Positions 1 to 7,014 of a stretch of DNA of 8,516 nt are shown piece by piece (position 1 is the first letter of the stretch; every line of letters begins with the position of its first letter). The position numbers and the translations under genes were made by a program. Below the pieces are notes generated by a model. The model made no database searches and had not been told where the DNA came from. It worked only from the letters and a program-made list of their open reading frames with translations. The stretch comes from Fibrobacterota bacterium. Its GTDB lineage: Bacteria > Fibrobacterota > Chitinivibrionia > Chitinivibrionales > JANQEN01. Location: positions 1-8,516 of the forward strand of contig JAUXBV010000110.1 in NCBI GenBank assembly GCA_030619215.1, read 5' to 3'.

Positions 1-399
1 ATCAATAAAGGCCTTCGCCTTATTTTCCTCTGCCGTATATATAGTACATTTAAGACTTTTCTTTTTATCCATCACAGAGACGACAAACCATTTTTTTGAT
101 TCCCGTCTCTTTTGTTTTATTTCAATTTTTCCGATATTATTGAAATAAACAAGTTTATTCCAGGGAATATTATAGCCCTCCAACTGATTGCTTTTTATCA
201 TATACATTTTAATATATTTGTCCGTTACTTCTACTTTAATAGGCGCCAGCTCTCCCGGTTGTTCCTGAACAATCTGTTTGATAATTTCCTTTGCCTGATT
301 AGCGTTGTTAACAGTATTGCCGGGTGAATAATGAATCACCTTGGCACATCCTGCTAAAAACAGTAATAATAACACAATGATAATATTTTTCATCTTCAT
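1..399 (-). CDS. Small outer-envelope lipoprotein, N-terminal part (runs off window)
   Basis: Reading the minus strand from ATG at 399 gives 133 open codons reaching base 1 without a stop, so the gene continues outside the window. The N-terminus is a textbook lipoprotein signal: MKMKN, a run of Ile/Val/Leu/Phe, then the lipobox LAGC with the acylated cysteine at residue 18. A purine-rich AAGGGG lies about 10 bases upstream of the ATG. After the lipobox come a polar linker and a segment of alternating hydrophobic/charged residues (for example IKVEVTDKYIKMYMI and KWFVVSVMDKKK) that suggests a small beta-rich domain. I do not recognise the family. It starts 43 bases after the stop of the vWA gene on the same strand with no terminator between, so the two are probably co-transcribed. 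It is likely membrane-anchored; function unknown. Confidence 0.8.
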   Translation of the reverse strand, partial: MKMKNIIIVLLLLFLAGCAKVIHYSPGNTVNNANQAKEIIKQIVQEQPGELAPIKVEVTDKYIKMYMIKSNQLEGYNIPWNKLVYFNNIGKIEIKQKRRESKKWFVVSVMDKKKSLKCTIYTAEENKAKAFID

Positions 400-442
400 A
401 ACCACGTTTCCCCTTATTTACTTATAACAAAGTTCGCGTCAG

Positions 443-3400
443 TTATTCTTTAACTGGTATTGAAACTCTTTTGAGTACTTTCCTTTGGTCAGGATATTCA
501 ATATCAATAACACCAAGATAGGTTCCCGGTCCCACATCTCTATTTTGTAAATTCTTCTCTGCCCATAATATGACAATCCTGTTATGCGGCCCGCTCAGCA
601 GGGGAGTCATTGCAATGAGATTGTTGTTATCTTCATATCCGTTACACGAGGCAAGTTCGTTGCCCACAGGATCGAATATCTTGATCCTGCAGGCAACGTT
701 ACCCAGAGTATTAAAAGGAACAAAGATATCCGGCTCAAGAATAATAATGGTGCCCCTCGTGATGCTGCTGCCGTTTATCTGCAATTCTACCGGTACAAAA
801 TTATTCCAGGGTTCCTTAGGGCCAATAACATAAGGATCTAGTTTAAAAGGAGGCGTCTTTATAATCAGTTCCACCCGTTTATTATCTTCAACCGTTTGAG
901 GATTGCCCAGGTTATCCGCTACATTTTCACGTTCGTTAATCCAGATACTGTCACCTTTTACCGGACTGCTCACGCCCTCTATGCCGGTAACCGTAAATGA
1001 GGCTTCGTTTGCACTCTGATCTGTCTTTTGTAATACAAGGTAATACCTGATATCCTGCTGTGTCTTTAACAAAAAGGGTTTGTTTGAATCGATACTATTG
1101 AGGTTTTCGGAGAATGTTACAATAAGAGAGTCTGTATCGCCCCGTTTCCCTGCAGAGAACTTGGAAAGATAATAGGTCGCCTTTGTAATAACCGGCGCAG
1201 CTTTATCAGCCACAGGATAGGTGACACTGCTGCTGGTAGCGGAATAAGTCAGCGTAAGGTTCATGGTTCCGCTGGTCTTATCCCTGATTTCGCTGCTGTT
1301 AAAAGCATTCTGTAAATCCAGCAGAACAGCCTTTTTATCGTTTGACTCATAGGTCGCATCAACATCATTCGCGGATACGTTGATATCTGTCCAGGCAACG
1401 TCAAAGGTTATACTGTCGATATTTCTTACGGTATCAACGAATACAGCACGCACCCTGTCAACAACACCGTCTCCATTTATATCATAGTAGTATGCATTTT
1501 CAACCGGCACATTGCTGTCAATGAACCTGATCGGCACCGGTGTATTTTCTTCGTGTGCTTTGTTATTCACCTTATCAATAACACTGCCGGTATGCAGGAT
1601 TTTGAGACTGTCTCCGGGGGCTGGTGCGTCAGTGCCAAGGTCAGTAATGGCAAATTGAATGTATGTTTCGCTGCCAAAGTCAACTACCGCGCCATAAGGC
1701 TCGATTTCAATTGATTTACCCTGTGCACTGTTAATCAGGATGAAGGATTTCCCAGCGATATCAGAGACATTGACCGGTTCGGTTATCCTGACGAGGAAAG
1801 TGTCATTATCCGGCACATAGCGCTTTATGACACTCGCCTCAGTGAGCAGCGGCCCGATACCGTCGTTCAGGTCGGAACTACGCAATATCTCTGTTTGCAG
1901 GGAGTCCAGCCTGACTGTTATGGTGCTTTGTCCCTGAGTCCATACGGGTGCAGCGCTGCCCGGTGCGTATGAGAATGCTATGGTGTTGTTATTGTATTGG
2001 TTGCTTTCGTCAATATTTTCCGAGTAGTCGATCTGATTCTGCGGCCAGGAAAAATCCCCTGTTTTGGTATCTATGGAGTCAGTAAAGCTGCCGTCAAAGG
2101 TGATGCAGATACTGTCTCCGATTCCATCGCCGTTCTGATCGTAAACAGCGGCATTGTCTATCTGGGGCCAGGGATTAATGCCCCCGAAAGGAATGGCGAC
2201 GCGCAGAGTGTCAAGCGGCAGCTTGGGATTTCTGAATATTGCCACGATACTGTCCGGTTTCTGATGCTGCAGGGTATTATCGCCGGTATTGGGATTTCCA
2301 AGTGTCCGGGAAAATGTATGAGAGAAACAGGAGCCGTTATCCGTAAGTGTAAAATTTTCCTTATCCTGTGAACTTCCCTGAACATGGGTTATCTCTACTT
2401 TTACATCCTTATAGCCATACAGCGTGTCAACCTCATATTCAGTAAAGCGGACTTCCAGTTGATCCATGGATTCGTCCGCGCTGGCTATGAGGGTGCCGTT
2501 ATGATAGAATTCAAGCTTTCTGCCCCACCAGGTTAACTTAACTGAATCTGAAACCGAATTACCTTCATCTATTTCTATGGTATAGTCAATGTAGATTGTT
2601 GAATCATACTCTGCTACGACAATGGTGTCCTGACCATCATTGATAATTGAATCTTTCTCAATATGATAAACTATCTCATAATCAAAATCAGTATACTTTC
2701 CCTTAAGAGGGAAAAGATCGGCAAATTTAAAACCGGTGCTGTCCCATACGAGCTTAATGCCTTCAAGCCCGTTTACAGTGATCGTGTCATGTGAAATAAA
2801 TGTTGTAAGAGAGGTGATTATCTCTGATATGATGTCCTTTACGATAAGGTTAACCAGCGAATCTTTATCCATAGCCATATTCCAGAGATTTGTATACTTT
2901 TCATTGGATGAAGAGTAATTATTTGTCTTAATATTTTCAGTCATTATCCTCAGATTTTCGAGATGTTGCGGTGCCGCCGGATTATAATAGATGGTAAAGG
3001 TGGTCGGCGTATTGATTCCCTGTATATAATCTTCCGGAAATAGATTATCGCAGTGACCGCCATCGGAGAAGAAAATTATGAAATGTTTATCCTTCGGGTG
3101 TGGAGAGTGGTTTAAAGCATCTTTTGCCGCATCAAAGGATGCTGTCAGATTTGTCAGTTTACCGGAGCCGGGGAAATTGCTCCCGTTAGGGCCGACCGTG
3201 AATGTTGGCCCATACAGGGGAACCCTTCCGCCGCCTATGCCGGTATGCTCTCTTGTTTGAGTATATAATTTCAATACATCTCTACCTTCTTCAGTATACG
3301 GTGTTGAGCTGATCAGATCTCCCCATGTGTAATCAGCAACAACAAAAGTCCCCGAATAGGTTTCATCCAAGGTTAATAATTTTAAATAACCGCCTACATA

Positions 3401-3850
3401 ATTCCCGGTCGAAACCTCAACTATCTGCACATCATTCTTCGGATTAAAATAGAGCTCACTGTCGAGATAGACCATACCTACCTTAACCTTGGAATTTCTG
3501 TTGTAAATGGAATCGAGTACAATGTCTATCACCTCATACCTAACTCCCTCATGGTCGGTATTATCCGCGTAGTTGGACTGCGAAACATCGACAATGAGCA
3601 TTATTGAACAGGGATTGCCGGTTGTGATAATTTCACCCGGATCGCCGACATATACATACTCTGACATAGCTACAGTTCTGGTCGGTACAATAAGCGTATC
3701 ACCATTTAGCTTCTCCGGCAGATCAAGATATTCGAATTTACATACCTCTTCTGCAGATGCAATAGTGCCCAGGCATAATAAGATAATAGGCCACGATAAC
3801 CATTTCCGAATGTTAAAATATCTCTCTGAAAATGAGAACTGAAAAACCAT
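443..3850 (-). CDS. Large exported von Willebrand factor A protein with calcium-loop modules and sorting-type C-terminus
   Basis: 1135 residues. Residues 1-35 form a signal peptide with basic region, hydrophobic core WLSWPIILLCLGTI and probable cleavage after ASA. Residues 82-350 form a von Willebrand A domain: the metal-site motif DVSQS is at 88-92 and the later strand FFSDGG at 260-265, with a long insert between. Residues 360-560 are beta-rich and unassigned. From 565 to 1000 there are diverged modules; two open with calcium-type loops, DQNGDGIGD (571-579) and DINGDGVVD (790-798), and others near 671 and 889 lack the loop. Residues 1050-1130 resemble a FlgD-like/type IX sorting-type module ending with GPGTYLGVIDI. 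An upstream in-frame TTG at 3865 is possible, but GAGGAG seven bases before ATG 3850 decides the start. vWA domains usually mediate metal-dependent protein binding, so a cell-surface adhesion or scaffold role is inferred. The ligand is unknown. Confidence 0.85.
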   Translation of the reverse strand: MVFQFSFSERYFNIRKWLSWPIILLCLGTIASAEEVCKFEYLDLPEKLNGDTLIVPTRTVAMSEYVYVGDPGEIITTGNPCSIMLIVDVSQSNYADNTDHEGVRYEVIDIVLDSIYNRNSKVKVGMVYLDSELYFNPKNDVQIVEVSTGNYVGGYLKLLTLDETYSGTFVVADYTWGDLISSTPYTEEGRDVLKLYTQTREHTGIGGGRVPLYGPTFTVGPNGSNFPGSGKLTNLTASFDAAKDALNHSPHPKDKHFIIFFSDGGHCDNLFPEDYIQGINTPTTFTIYYNPAAPQHLENLRIMTENIKTNNYSSSNEKYTNLWNMAMDKDSLVNLIVKDIISEIITSLTTFISHDTITVNGLEGIKLVWDSTGFKFADLFPLKGKYTDFDYEIVYHIEKDSIINDGQDTIVVAEYDSTIYIDYTIEIDEGNSVSDSVKLTWWGRKLEFYHNGTLIASADESMDQLEVRFTEYEVDTLYGYKDVKVEITHVQGSSQDKENFTLTDNGSCFSHTFSRTLGNPNTGDNTLQHQKPDSIVAIFRNPKLPLDTLRVAIPFGGINPWPQIDNAAVYDQNGDGIGDSICITFDGSFTDSIDTKTGDFSWPQNQIDYSENIDESNQYNNNTIAFSYAPGSAAPVWTQGQSTITVRLDSLQTEILRSSDLNDGIGPLLTEASVIKRYVPDNDTFLVRITEPVNVSDIAGKSFILINSAQGKSIEIEPYGAVVDFGSETYIQFAITDLGTDAPAPGDSLKILHTGSVIDKVNNKAHEENTPVPIRFIDSNVPVENAYYYDINGDGVVDRVRAVFVDTVRNIDSITFDVAWTDINVSANDVDATYESNDKKAVLLDLQNAFNSSEIRDKTSGTMNLTLTYSATSSSVTYPVADKAAPVITKATYYLSKFSAGKRGDTDSLIVTFSENLNSIDSNKPFLLKTQQDIRYYLVLQKTDQSANEASFTVTGIEGVSSPVKGDSIWINERENVADNLGNPQTVEDNKRVELIIKTPPFKLDPYVIGPKEPWNNFVPVELQINGSSITRGTIIILEPDIFVPFNTLGNVACRIKIFDPVGNELASCNGYEDNNNLIAMTPLLSGPHNRIVILWAEKNLQNRDVGPGTYLGVIDIEYPDQRKVLKRVSIPVKE

Positions 3851-3857
3851 ACAATTA

Positions 3858-3863
3858 CTCCTC
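3858..3863 (-). promoter_or_regulatory. Shine-Dalgarno site that fixes the vWA gene start
   Basis: GAGGAG reads on the minus strand, seven bases before ATG at 3850. The alternative in-frame start, TTG at 3863-3865, overlaps this site, so the ATG is the natural start and the first five codons of the longer frame are leader. I could not pick a convincing -35/-10 pair in the short stretch between here and the hairpin at 3902. Confidence 0.75.
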
Positions 3864-3901
3864 AAACAACTTTAAGTTCCACACAAATAACGTTTTATGA
3901 A

Positions 3902-3988
3902 AAAAAATTCTCACCCTTTATTCCTACATTTTCCGTATAGAGGGGGGAAGATGGTAAGAAATAAATTGGGGTTGGGTGAGAATTTTTT
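3902..3988 (-). terminator. Very long two-part hairpin, probable terminator between the propeller operon and the vWA gene
   Basis: The outer arms 3902-3916 and 3974-3988 are perfect 15-base inverse complements (AAAAAATTCTCACCC against GGGTGAGAATTTTTT). Inside them, 3917-3934 pairs with about 3946-3965: roughly 16 of 18 Watson-Crick pairs, one G-U, and two single-base bulges. An eight-base bulge (TTGGGGTT, 3966-3973) separates the two stems, and the apical loop is about 11 bases (3935-3945). The minus-strand stop codon of the remnant gene (3991-3993) is just upstream, and the descending arm ends in a T run, as in an intrinsic terminator. Both arms carry A/T runs, so it could act in either direction. 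At about 33 pairs it is far longer than a usual terminator; a repeat element or a structured RNA is the alternative. Confidence 0.65.
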
Positions 3989-3990
3989 AT

Positions 3991-4307
3991 TTATCTTATC
4001 ATATTGAGCACCAGCTTTTCTTTTAATACTGCCCGTACATGATTTCCCTTTTTCAACCTTATTACAGCCAGGTACATTCCTTCTGCGATTTTATTTCCCC
4101 GAATATTCCTGAGATTCCATGAAGGCAGTGTATTAATGCCCGCATCCACCTTCATCCGCCATACAGCCCTGCACCCTCAAATACCGTATTGATATTACCG
4201 TCTTGTACCGTAATATCTTTATAGGGGAGATGGAAAGATATGCGTGCGTAAACGCTGAAAACAAAGACGGCAATAAGCAATACATACGCACTTCCCTTTT
4301 TAAACAT
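3991..4307 (-). pseudogene. Broken gene for a small exported protein: signal peptide and sorting-type C-terminus in different frames
   Basis: GGAGG (4316-4320) eight bases before ATG 4307 opens a 51-codon frame: signal peptide MFKKGSAYVLLIAVFVFSVYA and a short beta-like stretch, then TGA at 4152-4154. Another frame takes over around 4150-4185 and runs to TAA at 3991, encoding about 58 residues. They include VDAGINTLPSWNLRNIRG and AEGMYLAVIRLKKG, the W..RN..G..(A)xG.YL.V pattern of FlgD-like/type IX sorting-type C-terminal modules, also seen in the vWA protein. The span of 317 bases is not a multiple of three. The simplest reading is a gene that lost its middle and frame; a programmed frameshift, a sequencing indel, or a genuine 51-residue exported peptide are alternatives. 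It follows the propeller lipoprotein by 71 bases and precedes the terminator, so it was probably the last gene of that operon. Confidence 0.7.
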
Positions 4308-4378
4308 CAAAGGCCCCTCCAGGAAAGTGAATTTTACTGAAAAACAGGAATCTATTTAATCCATAACCTGCTAGGCGG

Positions 4379-5923
4379 TTAATGAGTAAACCGCAGCAGA
4401 ATCAAACCTCTATTTTCTGTCGCTAGATACAGCGTGTTGTCACCAACAACAATAGCGTTAATTGTCCCGGCACCCAGAAGCTGCTCCGTGTTTGCACCAT
4501 CATATATACCGAGAGAATTTCCCAGTTTGACAATGGTTCCGTCAGCATGGGTACCTGCCCATACACTGTTATCTGTATATACTGCAACACTTTTGAAATT
4601 ATTGCCTGGCAGACCGGCAGTGACAGTATTATAAACGCCCCATAAGCCGGCTTCATTATAGCTGATTACCCCGCTCGGTGTTGCGAGCCAGCTTGTGTTG
4701 TTTCTGTCGATCGCTATATCCCATACAATGATGTTCATTGATTGATTACCCAAAACAGGCATGAATTCCCAGTTTTCATCATTATTACCACAGGAAAAGA
4801 TTCCCACATTTGTTCCATACTTTACAGTTCCCCTGCTGCTCACTGCAACTGCATGAACCTCGGACAGGGGAATGCTGTTAACCATGGAATGAAAATGCCA
4901 TGTATTATCATCGTACATACAGGCGCCGGTCAGGGTTGCCAGCCACTTGCGCCCTGCCTGTGTATCGATGCCGATATCATTGATATGATCCTCTGTCATG
5001 GGATGGGTGATAGCGGTATACACCTGCCAGGTGTTATTCACAATATTGACCAGCCCATCCGCCGTACCAATCCAGATACTTCCGTTGCTATCCTGTGCCA
5101 GCGCAAGAACAGAATTGTGGGGCAGTGACGAGTTTGTGGTGTTGAATACACTCCAGCCGGAGCCGTCAAAGGTTACCAGGCCGCTGTCATGGGTTCCAAG
5201 CCACAGTACCCCTGATGCATCAACCATTACCGCTACCACATTGTTTTGCGGTAAACCGGAGTTTGTAATCGTATAGGCAGACCAGGATCTTTTAATGCTC
5301 ACATCTGTGGTATCGCCTTCTGTTATGGAAAACTCTTCGATTATGCGTACCGGCGCATCGGGTGAGTTTATTTCTCCATAATAAATGCCCGGAAGTGTCC
5401 CAGCCGGCAAAGAGTCAAAAACCATATTGAGAAAACCGTTATCATATATGAGCCTCTCATCACAGAGGTTTTCATAAAGGATAGTACCGGGAATATAGAC
5501 ATACCCGGAAACCGTATCAACCGTGTCTGGCAGGGTAAACAGCTCAACACCCGCTGCCCGAAGCATAACATTCTGCATGTCAACCGTATCTTTATTAACA
5601 ATCACTCCGAAAATAAGCAGCCTGGTCCCGCTCACCGTGTTATATGCCTGGAAGTTATAGGTACCTGAATCAACTTCTGAAAAAGCAAAGTTACCTGATG
5701 CATCTGTAGCGTTCGTTTTTAGCTGGTCAGCGGGATCCTCAACAGGGTTGTAAAACTCCGGTATTAATGTTACATGCGTGTTTGACACCGGGTTGCCGAG
5801 AGTATCAACAACAGTCCCCGCAATAACCCCATTGCCGGTGTCGGTTGTACCGCCAGCTGTCGGGTTCATGCTGCAGCCGGTTACAAGAGCAAGGGTAATA
5901 AGTAAAGTGAAAATAGTTCTCAT
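4379..5923 (-). CDS. Surface lipoprotein with carboxypeptidase-regulatory-like domain and seven-repeat beta-propeller
   Basis: 514 residues. A lipoprotein signal ends in LVTGC (acylated Cys17). Residues 32-123 look like a carboxypeptidase-regulatory-like beta-sandwich: GVIAGTVVDTLGNPV, then TDASGNFAFSEVDSGTYNF. Residues 124-213 form a further beta-rich spacer. From 214 to the end there are seven repeats of about 43 residues, each opening W-x-x-[YF/H] and centred on D-x-x-G-x-[LI]-W-[LI]-G-T. The leading aromatics are W214, W257, W299, W342, W385 and W428; the seventh has Leu471. This matches two-component-regulator-propeller (Reg_prop) repeats and predicts one closed seven-bladed propeller, probably ligand-binding, outside the cytoplasm. 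The start overlaps the stop of the TIGR02147 gene (ATGA), with GGAGGG nine bases upstream inside that gene, indicating translational coupling. No kinase or membrane-spanning output domain is present, unlike hybrid two-component sensors with such propellers. The ligand is unknown. Confidence 0.87.
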   Translation of the reverse strand: MRTIFTLLITLALVTGCSMNPTAGGTTDTGNGVIAGTVVDTLGNPVSNTHVTLIPEFYNPVEDPADQLKTNATDASGNFAFSEVDSGTYNFQAYNTVSGTRLLIFGVIVNKDTVDMQNVMLRAAGVELFTLPDTVDTVSGYVYIPGTILYENLCDERLIYDNGFLNMVFDSLPAGTLPGIYYGEINSPDAPVRIIEEFSITEGDTTDVSIKRSWSAYTITNSGLPQNNVVAVMVDASGVLWLGTHDSGLVTFDGSGWSVFNTTNSSLPHNSVLALAQDSNGSIWIGTADGLVNIVNNTWQVYTAITHPMTEDHINDIGIDTQAGRKWLATLTGACMYDDNTWHFHSMVNSIPLSEVHAVAVSSRGTVKYGTNVGIFSCGNNDENWEFMPVLGNQSMNIIVWDIAIDRNNTSWLATPSGVISYNEAGLWGVYNTVTAGLPGNNFKSVAVYTDNSVWAGTHADGTIVKLGNSLGIYDGANTEQLLGAGTINAIVVGDNTLYLATENRGLILLRFTH

Positions 5924-6774
5924 GCCCGTTTGCCCTCCTCTTCTCCCAGGTCATTCACATCAATACTGGCGGGAAAAAGACTGATGTTCAGCTGATATAC
6001 CCTTGAGCTGTGTTCGTCGCGATTCACTATTGTTTTCACACGGTCTTTAAACGCATCGATCTCAGCGGCCAGCACTTCATAGGTTGCCTGGGAAATGCCG
6101 AGGGTAACGCCTGAGATGTGACGCTCCGATTTTTCAAATGTATGAAGCGCGGATTTTGCATGCTCCAGCATAGTTTCGATAAACGATCGAACCGCCATTG
6201 AGGTAATGGTATCATCAACGATAAGCGCCCGGTTGCTTTGCACATAGGCGCCGTTTTTCTTTCGCTTGACAAGTCCCAGCTTGAGAAGGAGCTTTACCGC
6301 CTTTTTTGCTTCCGGTGAAGTTATTGCAGGATGCACTGCCTTTGCCAGTAATTTATAATTATCCATGAAATCGTACAGGCAGATAAGCTCCCGTATAACT
6401 GCCGTATACCACTTGTCAAAATAATCAAACTGGCTGCTTTTCAGAACCGATTCCTTGACAGCATCGCTCATGGAGCGGAGCACTGCATAGTGCTCCTGTT
6501 TTTCGTGAGAGGTTTTTGCCTGGTTAAAACGAACCAGATGCCTGAAGTAGACCGATTCTTTCCTGTTGAGCTTGAGCGCATTGCTGAATTTTTCAATTGC
6601 AGGCGCGGTAAGATTCCTCTTGCCGTCCATCACGTGTTTCAGGAATGACGGTGAATTGATGCCGGTTTTCTGAGCAAAGAAACGGTATGAGAAATGCCGT
6701 GAGCTTTTCTTCTTTTCCGTATAGTAATGCTCAAGAAATTTGCGGTAATCTATAAATTCATATACTGATTTCAT
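5920..6774 (-). CDS. TIGR02147 family protein (HTH plus DUF4423), probable transcriptional regulator
   Basis: 284 residues from ATG 6774. The N-terminus MKSVYEFIDYRKFLEHYY is typical of the family. Residues 27-70 form an XRE-like helix-turn-helix (YRFFAQKTGINSPSFLKHVMD, then a helix ending EKFSNALKLN). Residues about 115-275 match DUF4423 in pattern: F-DKWY..VIREL near 117-130, an HPAITSPEAKKAVKLLLKLG winged-helix-like stretch near 148-167, SERHISGVTLGIS at 216-228, and VYQLNISLFP at 259-268. The family is known chiefly from Fibrobacterota and has no established biochemical role; DNA binding is inferred from the HTH. An upstream in-frame TTG at 6849 would add 25 hydrophobic residues unlike the family and overlaps the putative promoter, so I reject it. 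No strong ribosome-binding site precedes ATG 6774. The stop overlaps the propeller lipoprotein's start, linking the two products. Confidence 0.87.
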   Translation of the reverse strand: MKSVYEFIDYRKFLEHYYTEKKKSSRHFSYRFFAQKTGINSPSFLKHVMDGKRNLTAPAIEKFSNALKLNRKESVYFRHLVRFNQAKTSHEKQEHYAVLRSMSDAVKESVLKSSQFDYFDKWYTAVIRELICLYDFMDNYKLLAKAVHPAITSPEAKKAVKLLLKLGLVKRKKNGAYVQSNRALIVDDTITSMAVRSFIETMLEHAKSALHTFEKSERHISGVTLGISQATYEVLAAEIDAFKDRVKTIVNRDEHSSRVYQLNISLFPASIDVNDLGEEEGKRA

Positions 6775-6820
6775 AACTACATATAATATAATGATAAATA
6801 GTAATAAAAACCGTAATTTC

Positions 6821-6849
6821 TTTATAAAATGTATACAAAGTGTGTACAA
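6821..6849 (-). promoter_or_regulatory. Candidate promoter of the TIGR02147-lipoprotein operon
   Basis: On the minus strand TTGTAC (6849-6844) and TATAAA (6826-6821) are separated by 17 bases, a sigma-70-like arrangement that would start transcription near 6815, about 40 bases before ATG 6774. The region is very A/T-rich, so several other -10-like hexamers exist; this pair is favoured because of its spacing and because it carries two of the TGTRTACA palindromes. The wider gap 6775-7014 holds no other gene that I can see. Confidence 0.35.
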
Positions 6850-6922
6850 AATACCATTTAACTCATTGATATAAAAGATTATTAGTATTTTATACTATAT
6901 TTCTTTTATTAAAATGTGTACA
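6830..6922. promoter_or_regulatory. Three TGTRTACA palindromic sites, possible operator cluster
   Basis: TGTATACA at 6830-6837, TGTGTACA at 6841-6848 and TGTGTACA at 6915-6922 lie upstream of the TIGR02147 gene. Their starts are 11 and 74 bases apart, near one and seven turns of the helix, so all three would face the same side of the DNA. A-rich flanks extend the likeness (AAAATGTATACAAA, AAAGTGTGTACAAA, AAAATGTGTACATT). The first lies in the spacer of the candidate promoter and the second overlaps its -35 element, which would suit a repressor, with the distal site allowing looping. The bound protein could be the adjacent HTH protein itself; that is inference. Confidence 0.45.
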
Positions 6923-7014
6923 TTAAGAATTAGATATATTTTTACTATAAAATGAGCTCTTAGAAGACTGGGAATTAGCTAAAGCAAGATTATCATAAAG
7001 TAAATAAAATAATA

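Noticed and set aside
112..327. 71-codon plus-strand frame
   Set aside because: It lies opposite the lipoprotein gene, which has a lipobox and ribosome-binding site; the antisense product has no recognisable feature.
1997..2371. 124-codon plus-strand frame inside the vWA gene
   Set aside because: Antisense shadow of a long coding frame with clear domains; no ribosome-binding or family evidence.
3851..3865. Longer vWA protein starting at TTG 3865
   Set aside because: The TTG overlaps the GAGGAG ribosome-binding site, which is correctly placed for ATG 3850, and the signal peptide begins naturally there.
3902..3988. Terminal inverted repeats of a transposon
   Set aside because: The space between the arms is too short for a gene, the interior is itself paired, and no target-site duplication is visible at the edges; a miniature element is kept only as an alternative.
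4352..4378. Terminator after the propeller lipoprotein
   Set aside because: Only a three- or four-base stem (CCT/AGG within AACC/GGTT) can be drawn and no T run follows, so read-through to the remnant gene is more likely.
4742..5128. 128-codon Cys/His-rich plus-strand frame inside the propeller gene
   Set aside because: The Cys/His content comes from reading Gly/Thr-rich repeat codons in antisense; the opposite frame has seven regular repeats and is clearly the gene.
6775..6849. 25-residue hydrophobic extension of the TIGR02147 protein from TTG 6849
   Set aside because: Family members begin at the MKSVYEF-type N-terminus; the extension comes from A/T-rich promoter DNA and would be a chance membrane-like segment.
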